From Georgenia faecalis (GTDB lineage: Bacteria > Actinomycetota > Actinomycetes > Actinomycetales > Actinomycetaceae): a stretch of DNA of 64,000 nt. The stretch covers positions 2,418,001-2,482,000 of the forward strand of contig NZ_CP033325.1 of the NCBI RefSeq assembly GCF_003710105.1. The letters run 5' to 3'. Each line of letters starts with the position of its first letter. The stretch's first letter is position 1. Below are positions 26,846-36,104 of the stretch, one piece after another. A program made the translations under genes and the position numbers. The notes under the pieces were generated by a model. That model was given only the letters and a program-made list of their open reading frames with translations, was not told the DNA's origin and made no database searches.

Positions 26846-29575
26846 ATGACCGACGCGCACGCTTCCCGCCCCGCTGCTCCCCTCCTGCCGACGGTCGCCG
26901 TACCGGACAAGGTGAGCGTCGACGGGCTCGAGGAGCGCTGGGACGCCCGCTGGAGCGAGAACGGCGTCTACGCCTTCGACCGCACCGCCGAGCGTGCCGA
27001 GGTCTACTCCATCGACACCCCGCCGCCGTCGGTCTCGGGCTCCCTCCACGTCGGGCATGTCTTCTCCTACACCCACACCGACGTCGTCGCCCGCTTCCAG
27101 CGCATGCGCGGCAAGCACGTCTTCTACCCCATGGGCTGGGACGACAACGGGCTGCCCACCGAGCGCCGCGTGCAGAACTACTACGGGGTCCGCTGCGACC
27201 CGTCGCTGCCCTACGACCCCGACTTCACCCCGCCCCACGCCGGCGGCGAGGGCAAGAGCATCAAGGCCGCGGACCAGGTGGCCGTCTCCCGCAAGAACTT
27301 CGTCGAGCTGTGCGAGCGCCTCACCGCTGAGGACGAGAAGCAGTTCGAGGCCCTGTGGCGCCACGTCGGCCTCAGCGTCGACTGGTCGCACCACTACCAG
27401 ACCATCGGCCGCAGTGCGCAGCAGGTCGCCCAGACCGCGTTCCTGCGCAACCTCGGGCGCGGGGAGGCCTACCAGGCGGCCGCGCCGGGGCTGTGGGACG
27501 TGACGTTCCAGACCGCGGTGGCCCAGGCCGAGCTCGAGGCGCGCGACTACCCGGGCCACTACCACCGCGTCGCGTTCGCCCTCACCGACCCCGACGGCGA
27601 GGCGGCGACGACGGCCAGCCAGCGCACCGACACCGTCCACGACGGCGCCGTCTACATCGAGACGACCCGCCCGGAGCTGCTGCCGGCGGTCGTCGCCCTC
27701 ATCGCCCACCCCGACGACGAGCGTTACGCCTCGCTCATCGGCACCACCGTCCGCTCCCCCCTCTTCGGGGTGGAGGTCCCCGTGGTCGCGCACCCGGCCG
27801 CTGAGCCGGACAAGGGCACCGGCATCGTCATGTGCTGCACGTTCGGCGACCTCACCGACGTCCAGTGGTGGCGCGAGCTCGACCTGCCCATGCGCTCGGT
27901 CATCCGCCGCGACGGCCGCCTGCTCGACGAGTGCCCCGACTGGATCACCAGCGCCGCCGGGCGCGAGCTCTGGGAGACGCAGCTCGCCGGCAAGACGACG
28001 TTCAGCGCGCGCCAGCAGGTCGTCGACGCGCTCCGGGCGAGCGGGGAGCTCGCCGGCGAGCCGGTGGCCACGCAGCGCAAGGCGAACTTCTTCGAGCGGG
28101 GCGAGAAGCCCCTGGAGATCGTCACCTCCCGCCAGTGGTACATCCGCAACGGCGGCCGGCCCGCCACCGACGCCCGGGGCCGGGACCTGCGCGAGGGCCT
28201 GCTCGAGCGCGGCGAGGAGCTCGACTTCCACCCGGACTTCATGAAGGTCCGGTACGAGAACTGGGTCCGCGGCCTCAACGGCGACTGGCTCGTCTCGCGC
28301 CAGCGCTTCTTCGGCGTCCCCATCCCCGTCTGGTACGCCGTCGGCGAGGACGGCGAGGTGGACCACTCCACCGTGCTCACCCCTGACGAGGCGTCGCTTC
28401 CGGTGGACCCCAGCAGCGACACCCCGCCCGGGTACCGCCCCGAGCAGCGCGGCGTGCCCGGCGGCTTCGTCGGCGAGGTCGACGTCATGGACACGTGGGC
28501 GACGTCCTCGCTCACCCCGCAGATCGCGGGCGGCTGGCTGCGCGACGAGGACCTGTTCGCCCGGGTCTACCCCATGGACCTGCGCCCCCAGGGCCAGGAC
28601 ATCATCCGCACCTGGCTCTTCTCCACGGTCCTGCGCGCGCACCTGGAGTTCGACGGCCTCCCCTGGCGGCACGCCGCGATCTCCGGATGGATCCTCGACC
28701 CGGACCGCAAGAAGATGTCGAAGTCCAAGGGCAACGTCGTCACTCCCATGGACCTCCTGCGCGAGCACGGCTCGGACGCGGTGCGCTACTGGGCCGCCTC
28801 GGCCCGCCTCGGCACCGACGCCGCCTTCGAGGTCGGCCAGATGAAGATCGGGCGCCGCCTCGCCATCAAGGTCCTCAACGCCTCGAAGTTCGCCCTCACC
28901 ATGGGCGGGGACGCACCCGCCACCCTGGACCCGTCCGCGGTCACCGAGCCGGTCGACCGCGCGCTGCTCGCCGAGCTGGCCGACGTCGTCGAGCGCGCCA
29001 CGGCCGCCCTCGAGCTCTACGACCACACGCGGGCGCTCGAGGTCACCGAGACGTTCTTCTGGACCTTCTGCGACGACTACCTCGAGCTCGTCAAGGACCG
29101 TGCCTACGACTCCGAGGGGACGTACCCCGCCGCGGCCGTCGCCTCCGCGCGCGCGGCGCTCGCCGTCACCATCGACGTGGTCCTGCGCCTGCTCGCCCCC
29201 GTGCTGCCCTTCGCCACCGAGGAGGTCTGGAGCTGGTGGCGGGAGGGCTCCGTCCACGCGGCCTCGTGGCCCGTGTCGGGCCCGCTGCGCGAGGCCGCCG
29301 GCGACGCCGACCCGGGCGTGCTCACCGTCACCGGCCAGGCGCTCGCCGCGCTCCGCAAGGTGAAGTCCGAGGCCAAGGTCTCCCAGCGGACGACGTTCGC
29401 CCGCGTCCGGCTCGAGCTGCCGGCCGAGGACGTCGCCCGCGTCCAGGCCACGCTCGGCGACCTGCGGTCCGCCGGGCGGGTGCGCGGCGACCTCGAGGTC
29501 ATGGGTGCCCAGACCGCGGAGACCGTCTCGGTCACCGCGCACGAGCTCGACGAGCCGACGCCCCGCAAGGGCTGA
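26846..29575 (+). CDS. valS: Valyl-tRNA synthetase
   Basis: Class Ia synthetase charging tRNA-Val, 909 aa. The HIGH motif is HVGH at 68-71 (GSLHVGHVFSYTHTD) and KMSKS lies in PDRKKMSKSKGN near residue 623. The connective editing domain and the anticodon-binding domain are present. The C-terminal region is relatively short and lacks the long coiled coil seen in E. coli ValS. ATG at 26846 is chosen; the upstream in-frame ATG at 26828 has no better evidence. It is divergent from the GH84 gene and followed 13 bases later by an acyl-CoA ligase. Confidence 0.95.
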   Translation: MTDAHASRPAAPLLPTVAVPDKVSVDGLEERWDARWSENGVYAFDRTAERAEVYSIDTPPPSVSGSLHVGHVFSYTHTDVVARFQRMRGKHVFYPMGWDDNGLPTERRVQNYYGVRCDPSLPYDPDFTPPHAGGEGKSIKAADQVAVSRKNFVELCERLTAEDEKQFEALWRHVGLSVDWSHHYQTIGRSAQQVAQTAFLRNLGRGEAYQAAAPGLWDVTFQTAVAQAELEARDYPGHYHRVAFALTDPDGEAATTASQRTDTVHDGAVYIETTRPELLPAVVALIAHPDDERYASLIGTTVRSPLFGVEVPVVAHPAAEPDKGTGIVMCCTFGDLTDVQWWRELDLPMRSVIRRDGRLLDECPDWITSAAGRELWETQLAGKTTFSARQQVVDALRASGELAGEPVATQRKANFFERGEKPLEIVTSRQWYIRNGGRPATDARGRDLREGLLERGEELDFHPDFMKVRYENWVRGLNGDWLVSRQRFFGVPIPVWYAVGEDGEVDHSTVLTPDEASLPVDPSSDTPPGYRPEQRGVPGGFVGEVDVMDTWATSSLTPQIAGGWLRDEDLFARVYPMDLRPQGQDIIRTWLFSTVLRAHLEFDGLPWRHAAISGWILDPDRKKMSKSKGNVVTPMDLLREHGSDAVRYWAASARLGTDAAFEVGQMKIGRRLAIKVLNASKFALTMGGDAPATLDPSAVTEPVDRALLAELADVVERATAALELYDHTRALEVTETFFWTFCDDYLELVKDRAYDSEGTYPAAAVASARAALAVTIDVVLRLLAPVLPFATEEVWSWWREGSVHAASWPVSGPLREAAGDADPGVLTVTGQALAALRKVKSEAKVSQRTTFARVRLELPAEDVARVQATLGDLRSAGRVRGDLEVMGAQTAETVSVTAHELDEPTPRKG

Positions 29576-29588
29576 GAGAGGCACACCG

Positions 29589-31412
29589 ATGACGGACGCC
29601 ACGACGACCCGCCGCGAGGCCACCACGCCCGGCGTGGGCACCTTCACCCCCGACATGTCCATCCCGTGGATCCTCGCCCGGCGGGTGGAGAAGGCCGGCG
29701 ACTCCCCGCTCTTCGAGCGCAAGTCCGCCCTGGGGGCGGGGTTCGTGCCGGTGACGGCGCGGACGTTCGCCGACGAGGTGGCCGCCGTCGCCAAGGGCTT
29801 CGTGGCGCTCGGCATCGCCCCCGGGGACCGCGTCGCGATCATGAGCCACACGAGCTACGAGTGGACCCTGCTCGACTTCGCCCTGTGGTCCGCGGGCGCC
29901 GTGCCGGTGCCCATCTACGAGACGTCCTCCGCCCAGCAGGTCGCCTGGATCCTCAGCAACTCCGGCGCCCGGCTCGCCATCACCGAGACCCACGCGCTCG
30001 GCGCCCTCGCCGAGCCGCTGGTCGGCACCGGCGCGCTCGAGCGGGTGCTGGTCCTCGCCGAGGGTGCCCTCACGGCGCTCACCGCCGCGGGCGCCGACGT
30101 CGACGCCGCCGAGGTGGCCCGGCGCACCGCCGGCGTGGGGATGGACTCCCTCGCCACGATCATCTACACCTCGGGGACGACGGGGCGTCCCAAGGGCGTC
30201 GAGCTCACCCACGGCAACTTCGTCACCCTCGTCGTCAACGGCGCGGACGACCCGCACTTCAGCCAGGTGGTGAGCGGACCCGACAAGCGCACGCTGGTCT
30301 TCATGCCGCTCGCCCACGTCTTCGCGCGCTTCGTCGAGGTGCTGTGCGTGTACTCCGGCGCCGTCATGGGGCACGTGCCGGACGCGCGCAACCTCGTCGC
30401 GGACCTGGGCGCCTTCCGACCCACGTTCCTCCTCGCCGTCCCCCGGGTCTTCGAGAAGGTGTACAACTCGGCCGACGCCAAGGCCGGCTCCGGCCTCAAG
30501 CAGCGCACGTTCCGCTGGGGCGCGAAGGTCGCCATCACCTACTCCCGCGCCCTGGAGACCGAGGACGGCCCCTCCGCCGCCCTCAAGGCCCAGCACGCCC
30601 TCGCCTCGCGTCTCGTCTACGGCAAGATCCGCGCCGCCATGGGCGGGACGCTGCAGTACGCCGTCTCGGGCGGCGCCCCGCTCGGTGAGCGTCTCGGACA
30701 CTTCTTCCGCGGCATCGGCGTCGTCGTCCTCGAGGGCTACGGGCTCACCGAGTCGGGGGCGCCGACCACGGTCAACCGCCCCGGGCAGGTGAAGATCGGC
30801 ACCGTCGGGCCGCCGTACCCCGGCACGTCGGTCCGGATCGCCGACGACGGCCAGGTCCTCGTCGCCGGGCCCAACGTCTTCCGCGGCTACCACGGCAACC
30901 CCGAGGCGACCGCCGCGGCGTTCGTCGACGGCTGGTTCGCCACCGGCGACCTCGGGACGATGGACGCCGACGGCTACGTGCGCATCACCGGCCGGCAGAA
31001 GGAGATCATCGTCACCGCCGGCGGGAAGAACGTGGCGCCGGCCGTCCTCGAGGACCGCCTGCGCGGCCACCCGCTCGTCTCCCAGGTCGTCGTCGTCGGC
31101 GACGGCAAGCCGTTCATCGGCGCGCTCGTCACCCTCGACGCGGACATGCTGCCGCAGTGGCTGGCCAACCACGGGCTGCCGACGATGACCGTGGCCCAGG
31201 CGACCACGAACCCCGACGTCCTCGCCGCGCTTGACCGGGCGGTCGCGCGGGCCAACGAGGCGGTCTCCCGGGCGGAGTCGATCCGCAAGATCACCGTCCT
31301 GCCGACCGACTTCACCGAGGCGAACGGCTACCTCACGCCGTCGATGAAGGTGAAGCGGGCGGCCGTGCTGCGCGACTTCGCGGGCGAGGTCGAGGCGCTG
31401 TACGGCGGCTGA
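29589..31412 (+). CDS. Long-chain fatty-acid-CoA ligase (FadD15-like AMP-forming)
   Basis: Adenylate-forming enzyme that activates fatty acids to acyl-AMP and acyl-CoA, 607 aa. The ATP signature YTSGTTGRPKGVELTHGN is at about 193-210, and the later motifs GYGLTESGAPTT, GWFATGDLG and ITGRQKEIIVTAGGKNVAPA are in order. This is the FadD15/ACSL-like group typical of actinobacteria. The start ATG is 13 bases after valS and is preceded by GAGAGAGG. Chain length cannot be inferred. Confidence 0.9.
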   Translation: MTDATTTRREATTPGVGTFTPDMSIPWILARRVEKAGDSPLFERKSALGAGFVPVTARTFADEVAAVAKGFVALGIAPGDRVAIMSHTSYEWTLLDFALWSAGAVPVPIYETSSAQQVAWILSNSGARLAITETHALGALAEPLVGTGALERVLVLAEGALTALTAAGADVDAAEVARRTAGVGMDSLATIIYTSGTTGRPKGVELTHGNFVTLVVNGADDPHFSQVVSGPDKRTLVFMPLAHVFARFVEVLCVYSGAVMGHVPDARNLVADLGAFRPTFLLAVPRVFEKVYNSADAKAGSGLKQRTFRWGAKVAITYSRALETEDGPSAALKAQHALASRLVYGKIRAAMGGTLQYAVSGGAPLGERLGHFFRGIGVVVLEGYGLTESGAPTTVNRPGQVKIGTVGPPYPGTSVRIADDGQVLVAGPNVFRGYHGNPEATAAAFVDGWFATGDLGTMDADGYVRITGRQKEIIVTAGGKNVAPAVLEDRLRGHPLVSQVVVVGDGKPFIGALVTLDADMLPQWLANHGLPTMTVAQATTNPDVLAALDRAVARANEAVSRAESIRKITVLPTDFTEANGYLTPSMKVKRAAVLRDFAGEVEALYGG

Positions 31413-31422
31413 GCGGCCGCGG

Positions 31423-31734
31423 CTAGCTGCGCGCCCGGGTCTCGGCCGCCTCGACGTGGTGCCGGATGACCTCCTCGACGATGAACGCGAGGAACTTCTC
31501 GGCGAACACCGGGTCGAGACCCGCCTCCTCCGCCAGCCGGCGCAGGCGGTCGACCTGACGGGCCTCCCGGGCGGGGTCCGAGGCCGGGAGCCCGAGGTCC
31601 GCCTTGAGCACGCCCACCCGCTGCGTGCACTTGAAGCGCTCGGCGAGCAGGTGGACCAGGGCGGCGTCGATGTTGTCGATGGTGCCGCGCGCCTGCGCGA
31701 GCTCGGGCGGGACGACGCCGGGGTTCTCGCTCAT
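31423..31734 (-). CDS. Chorismate mutase (AroQ type)
   Basis: A 103-aa all-helical AroQ-type chorismate mutase, converting chorismate to prephenate for Phe and Tyr. The pattern is ARGTIDNIDAALVHLLAERF with the conserved Arg in the first helix, then Lys in GVLKADLGLP, then REARQVDRLRRLAEEAGLDPVFAEKFLAFIVEEVIRHH. It stands alone and is not fused to prephenate dehydratase, so it is the monofunctional form (about 90-105 aa). It is convergent with the acyl-CoA ligase. Confidence 0.9.
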   Translation of the reverse strand: MSENPGVVPPELAQARGTIDNIDAALVHLLAERFKCTQRVGVLKADLGLPASDPAREARQVDRLRRLAEEAGLDPVFAEKFLAFIVEEVIRHHVEAAETRARS

Positions 31735-31819
31735 GGCCCGATCCTAGGCGCCGCGCGGCCCGTCCCGGCGGGGTGTCCCGCCACGGGCGGCTGGTGCCGA
31801 CGGCCACGGGACAGGCCGA

Positions 31820-31859
31820 CGCCCCGGGGCGCGCGCGGTAGCGCCGTCGCCCCGGGGCG
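31820..31859. terminator. Hairpin downstream of the Rv2629-type gene
   Basis: CGCCCCGGGGCG at 31820-31831 is repeated at 31848-31859, and because each copy is self-complementary they can pair with each other across a 16-base loop. It lies 24 bases downstream of the stop of the gene at 31883, on the minus strand. It is a likely intrinsic terminator without a clear U-tract. Confidence 0.5.
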
Positions 31860-31882
31860 CCGTACGGGCACCCGCCGCACGG

Positions 31883-33076
31883 TCACATCCGGGCGGTGTC
31901 GCCGTCCATCGTCAGGGCGTGGTCGGACGGGGTCGAGGCGTCGTGCCAGCGCAGGATCGCGCCCACGCCGTCGACGAGGTCCAGGCTCGCCTCGTCCACG
32001 AAGGTGACGCCGGCGCCCTGCTCGACGGCCGCCAGGCCCAGGGCGTGGTCGGCGCGCAGCTCACGGGGCTCGTCGACCCCCAGGTCGAGGGCCTCCTGCC
32101 GGCTCATCGCCAGCTGCATGCCGTACTCCCCCACCCACAGGGTCCGGTCGGCCAGGGACGACGGCGGCCCGGCCACGGCCTCGGTGACGAGGAGCTCCGC
32201 GACCTGCCCGCGGCGCAGCACGTCGACGACGGACTCCAGCCCGGTGGTCGCCCCGGCGTCGCGCCCGTGGTCCTGGCGGAACCGGTCGATGACCTCCTCG
32301 CGGCGACGCATGCGGTAGGCGGTGAGCGCCGCGCGGACCTTCTCCCCGAACGCCTCCTGATTGACGCCGTCGGCGCGGGAGCCGCCCTCGATGGTGACCG
32401 CGAGGGGGCGGGCGGCACCGCCGAGGTTGTCGCGGACCAGCGGGACGGCGCGCACGTCGCCGGTGAGGATGAGCAGCTCGGGGCGCCGGCGCGCGACGGA
32501 GCGGTCCAGCTCCGCGGCGACCGCCTCGGCGTTGCGGTCCCAGGAGTCCTCCGCGCGCGCCTGGATGCGACGGGTGGCCGTGCCCGGGGCGCGGACCTTG
32601 TTGAGGACGTCGTGGCCGCCCTCGACCGTCTGCGTGCCCTCGTCGTGGCCGGGGTCGTACGCGGCGTTGTCGTAGAACGTGACGTCAGCACCCGCGCGAT
32701 CGATCTCGGCGACGAGGTAGCGCACCGTCTCGTCCGCCACGCGGGCGAGCGCGAAGGCGCCGGCGCCCCCGCGGCACACGACCGCCTCGTCCGACGCCGG
32801 TGGGCCGGCGAGGGTGCGGTCCACGAGCAGGCCGGCGCGGCTGGCCACGAGTACACGCCCGTGCTCGCCGCTCACGTGCGTGGGCCGCTCCACCCGCTCG
32901 TCGATGGCCGTCAGGGCGTCGGCCGGGGCGCCCTGCGCCTCCAGGGTCCGCCGCAGGTCGCGCCACCGGGTCTGCACCGCCTGGCGCCCGGACTCGCTCT
33001 CGCGGGTGGCGTCGAGGACGACGGTGACGACGTCCTCGTCGGGGGGCAGGAGGCTCGTGAGCCAGTCGATCTGCAT
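31883..33076 (-). CDS. Rv2629-family protein (bacterial eRF1-like fold)
   Basis: A 397-aa soluble protein with the order of domains seen in mycobacterial Rv2629, a family related to archaeal/eukaryotic peptide-release factor eRF1 (baeRF). The start MQIDWLTSLLPPDEDVVTVVLDATRES is characteristic. There is no transmembrane segment. The biochemical role is unknown; proposed roles concern ribosome stress. The ATG at 33074-33076 is preceded by GAGGTG and gives a length like Rv2629 (about 375). It is convergent in position with, but separate from, the clpX-clpP-tig operon. Confidence 0.75.
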   Translation of the reverse strand: MQIDWLTSLLPPDEDVVTVVLDATRESESGRQAVQTRWRDLRRTLEAQGAPADALTAIDERVERPTHVSGEHGRVLVASRAGLLVDRTLAGPPASDEAVVCRGGAGAFALARVADETVRYLVAEIDRAGADVTFYDNAAYDPGHDEGTQTVEGGHDVLNKVRAPGTATRRIQARAEDSWDRNAEAVAAELDRSVARRRPELLILTGDVRAVPLVRDNLGGAARPLAVTIEGGSRADGVNQEAFGEKVRAALTAYRMRRREEVIDRFRQDHGRDAGATTGLESVVDVLRRGQVAELLVTEAVAGPPSSLADRTLWVGEYGMQLAMSRQEALDLGVDEPRELRADHALGLAAVEQGAGVTFVDEASLDLVDGVGAILRWHDASTPSDHALTMDGDTARM

Positions 33077-33185
33077 GTGCGGGAACACCTCGCTCCGGTT
33101 GGGGATAGGTGCACCCCACCTTGCGCCAGTTCGACGGCGCCCGCATCCGATGTCCCGCATGGCGGGCACCGCTGGGCGAGGAGGC

Positions 33186-34457
33186 TCAGGCGCTCTTCTC
33201 GCGCGGCGTGCGGCGCTTGGGCGTCTCGCGCGGCACCAGCGTGGGGTTGACGTTCTCCTCGACGACCTCACGGGTGATGACCACGCGGGCGACGTCGTCC
33301 CGGCTGGGGACGTCGAACATCGCCTCGCGGAGGATCTCCTCCATGATGGCGCGCAGCCCGCGGGCACCGGTGCCCCGCAGGAGCGCGAGGTCCGCGATGG
33401 AGTCGATCGCGTCGTCGGTGAACTCCAGCTCCACGCCGTCGATCTGGAACATCCGCTGGTACTGCCGCACGAGCGCGTTGCGAGGCTCGGTGAGGATGCG
33501 GATGAGCGACTCGCGGTCGAGCGGGGAGACCGTGGCGATGACCGGCAGGCGCCCGACGAACTCGGGGATGAGCCCGAACTTGTGCAGGTCCGCGGGGCGG
33601 ACCTCGCCGAAGACGTCGAGCTCGTCGTCGGCGGAGCGCAGCGGCGCCCCGAAGCCGATCCCCCGGCGCCCGGCGCGGGAGGTGATGATCTCCTCGAGGC
33701 CGGCGAAGGCCCCGGCGACGATGAAGAGCACGTTCGTCGTGTCGATCTGGAGGAACTCCTGGTGCGGGTGCTTGCGGCCGCCCTGCGGCGGCACCGACGC
33801 CTGGGTGCCCTCGATGATCTTCAGGAGCGCCTGCTGCACGCCCTCGCCGGAGACGTCCCGGGTGATCGACGGGTTCTCGCTCTTGCGGGCGATCTTGTCG
33901 ATCTCGTCGATGTAGATGATGCCCTTCTCGGCCTTCTTCACGTCGAAGTCGGCGGCCTGGATGAGCTTGAGGAGGATGTTCTCGACGTCCTCCCCCACGT
34001 ACCCCGCCTCGGTGAGCGCCGTGGCGTCGGCGATCGCGAAGGGGACGTTGAGCATCTTCGCCAGGGTCTGCGCGAGGTAGGTCTTGCCCGTGCCGGTGGG
34101 GCCGATGAGGAGGATGTTGGACTTCGCCATCTCGACGTCGTCCTCGCCGTCGTTCTTCTCGGCGGCCTGCACGCGCTTGTAGTGGTTGTACACGGCGACG
34201 GCGAGGGACCGCTTCGCGGGCTCCTGGCCGATGACGTACTGCTCGAGGAAGTCGAAGATCTGACGGGGCTTGGGCAGCTCGACCAGGCCCAGCTCACTGG
34301 CCTCGGCGAGCTCCTCGTCGATGATCTCGTTGCACAGGTCGATGCACTCGTCGCAGATGTAGACCCCGGGGCCGGCGATGAGCTTCTTCACCTGCTTCTG
34401 GCTCTTGCCGCAGAACGAGCACTTCAGCAGGTCGGCACCCTCAGCGGTACGCGCCAC
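33186..34457 (-). CDS. clpX: ATP-dependent Clp protease ATP-binding subunit ClpX
   Basis: AAA+ unfoldase feeding ClpP, 423 aa. The zinc-binding domain has Cys at 13, 16, 35 and 38. Walker A is [12 protein letters not shown] (119 onward), Walker B is [11 protein letters not shown], and the [23 protein letters not shown] and [15 protein letters not shown] motifs follow. The start is GTG at 34455-34457 with AGGAGGGG before it. The two peptidase genes lie upstream on the same strand, so this is part of a clpP1-clpP2-clpX set of the actinobacterial type. The C-terminus is Arg/Lys-rich. Confidence 0.96.
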   Translation of the reverse strand: MARTAEGADLLKCSFCGKSQKQVKKLIAGPGVYICDECIDLCNEIIDEELAEASELGLVELPKPRQIFDFLEQYVIGQEPAKRSLAVAVYNHYKRVQAAEKNDGEDDVEMAKSNILLIGPTGTGKTYLAQTLAKMLNVPFAIADATALTEAGYVGEDVENILLKLIQAADFDVKKAEKGIIYIDEIDKIARKSENPSITRDVSGEGVQQALLKIIEGTQASVPPQGGRKHPHQEFLQIDTTNVLFIVAGAFAGLEEIITSRAGRRGIGFGAPLRSADDELDVFGEVRPADLHKFGLIPEFVGRLPVIATVSPLDRESLIRILTEPRNALVRQYQRMFQIDGVELEFTDDAIDSIADLALLRGTGARGLRAIMEEILREAMFDVPSRDDVARVVITREVVEENVNPTLVPRETPKRRTPREKSA

Positions 34458-34553
34458 GCCTACCCCTCCTCACACTCGTGCTGCACAGGTCCATTGCACA
34501 CTACGGCGCACCGCGCGTCATGTGCGACAGGCGGAGCGGGTGTCGCGCCCCGC

Positions 34554-35243
34554 TCAGCCCTTGGGCAGCGTCTCCGGCTTGCGGGAGGCGAGCACCTGGT
34601 CGACGAGGCCGTAGTCGAGCGCCTGGGCGGCCGTGAGGATCTTGTCGCGCTCGATGTCGCGGCGGACCTGCTCGACGTCGACGTTGGAGTGCTTGGCGAT
34701 CGTCTCCTCGAGCCACTCGCGCATCCGCAGGACCTCGTTGGCGTGGATCTCGATGTCCGAGGCCTGGGCGTAACCGCCGCCCTCGAGGGCGGGCTGGTGG
34801 ATGAGGACCCGCGCGTTGGGCAGCGCGAGCCGGCGCCCGGGCGAGCCGGCGGCGAGCAGGACGGCGGCGGCCGAGGCGGCCTGCCCCAGGCACACCGTCT
34901 GGATCTGCGGCTTGATGTACTGCATCGTGTCGTAGATCGCCGTCAGGGCGGTGAAGGAACCACCCGGGGAGTTGATGTACAGGGTGATGAGGCCGTCCGG
35001 GTCGGCGCTCTCGAGGACGAGCAGCTGAGCCATGATGTCGTCGGCCGAGGCATCGTCGATCTGCACGCCGAGGAAGATGATGCGGTCCTCGAAGAGCTTG
35101 GTGTACGGGTCCTGCCGCTTGTACCCGTAGGCCGTGCGCTCCTCGTACTGGGGCAGGACGTAACGGGCGGAGGGCATGGCCGAGGTCGGCAGGGAGAACG
35201 GCCGCTGGCCGGCGCCCGCCTGGGCGAGGAAGTCGGTGCTCAC
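34554..35243 (-). CDS. clpP2: ATP-dependent Clp protease proteolytic subunit ClpP2
   Basis: Serine peptidase of 229 aa forming the mixed ClpP1P2 barrel typical of actinobacteria. The catalytic Ser is S124 in GQAASAAAVLLAAG, the catalytic His is H149 in RVLIHQPALEGG, and the Asp is near 200 in DIERDKIL. The N-terminal 50 residues, including SARYVLPQYEERTAYGYKRQDPYTKLFEDRIIFLG, match the ClpP2 propeptide pattern. The GTG start at 35241-35243 is chosen because it gives MSTDFLAQ; the frame is open further upstream. Confidence 0.95.
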   Translation of the reverse strand: MSTDFLAQAGAGQRPFSLPTSAMPSARYVLPQYEERTAYGYKRQDPYTKLFEDRIIFLGVQIDDASADDIMAQLLVLESADPDGLITLYINSPGGSFTALTAIYDTMQYIKPQIQTVCLGQAASAAAVLLAAGSPGRRLALPNARVLIHQPALEGGGYAQASDIEIHANEVLRMREWLEETIAKHSNVDVEQVRRDIERDKILTAAQALDYGLVDQVLASRKPETLPKG

Positions 35244-35292
35244 AGGTGCTGCTCCTGGTTCGTTCGAGGTCGCGGGGCGAGGGACGGGACGG

Positions 35293-35907
35293 TCAGGACT
35301 CCGTGCCGCCACCACCGGAGACGGACGCCGCGTGCTCGACGACGTGGTCGACGAACCCGTACTCGAGCGCCTCGTGGGCGGTGAACCAGCGGTCGCGGTC
35401 CGCGTCGGCGTTGATCTGCTCGACCGTCTTGCCGGTCTGCTGGGCGGTGATCTCGGCGAGGACGCGCTTCATGTGGAGGATGAGCTCGGCGTTGATGCGG
35501 ATGTCGGTGGCGGTGCCGCCGATGCCGCCCGAGGGCTGGTGCATCATCACGCGGGCGTGGGGCGTGGCGTAGCGCTTGCCCTTCGCTCCCGAGGAGAGCA
35601 GGAACTGCCCCATCGAGGCCGCCATACCCATGCCGACGGTGGCGACGTCAGGGCTGACGTACTGCATGGTGTCGTAGATCGCCATGCCCGCGGTGACCGA
35701 GCCACCCGGGGAGTTGATGTAGAGGAAGATGTCCCGGTCCGGGTCCTCCGCCGCGAGCAGCAGCAGCTGGGCGCAGATGACGTTGGCGTTGTCGTCGCGC
35801 ACCTCGGTGCCGAGCCAGATGATGCGCTCCTTGAGCAGCCGGCTGTAGACGTTGTCGTTGAGGCCGAGGTTGTTTCCCTCGCCCTTGGCAAGTGGCATCT
35901 GGCTCAC
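35293..35907 (-). CDS. clpP1: ATP-dependent Clp protease proteolytic subunit ClpP1
   Basis: The partner peptidase of ClpP2, 204 aa. The catalytic Ser is S98 in [16 protein letters not shown] and the His is H123 in [17 protein letters not shown]; the mature core begins with [25 protein letters not shown]. The start GTG at 35905-35907 is preceded by GAGGAG, giving the expected short propeptide. It lies 49 bases ahead of clpP2. Having two ClpP paralogues in tandem is normal in actinobacteria. Confidence 0.95.
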   Translation of the reverse strand: MSQMPLAKGEGNNLGLNDNVYSRLLKERIIWLGTEVRDDNANVICAQLLLLAAEDPDRDIFLYINSPGGSVTAGMAIYDTMQYVSPDVATVGMGMAASMGQFLLSSGAKGKRYATPHARVMMHQPSGGIGGTATDIRINAELILHMKRVLAEITAQQTGKTVEQINADADRDRWFTAHEALEYGFVDHVVEHAASVSGGGGTES

Positions 35908-36060
35908 GTACTCGCTCCTCGTCGTCTTCTTCTGCTCGCCGCCGGGGGTTCCCCCACGGGCGTCGGGCCGTCCAGCGACACTAACCCGCGCCATGGCGGG
36001 CGCAGTCCCGGATCCGTTCGTTTTCGCTGTTGGCGCACCGCGCCGCTCGCCATACGGACG

Positions 36061-36099
36061 CGAGCCCGCCCACCGGCGCGATACCGGTGGGCGGGCTCG
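36061..36099. terminator. Perfect 16-bp hairpin after tig
   Basis: CGAGCCCGCCCACCGG at 36061-36076 pairs perfectly with CCGGTGGGCGGGCTCG at 36084-36099 across the loop CGCGATA. It lies six bases downstream of the trigger factor stop (36105, minus strand) and upstream of clpP1. It probably ends or attenuates the tig transcript before the clp genes. There is no U-tract. Confidence 0.75.
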
Positions 36100-36104
36100 T
36101 CACG

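Noticed and set aside
26591..29851. 1,086-aa minus-strand ORF opposite valS
   Set aside because: It has no recognisable domain and lies wholly opposite the complete ValS sequence.
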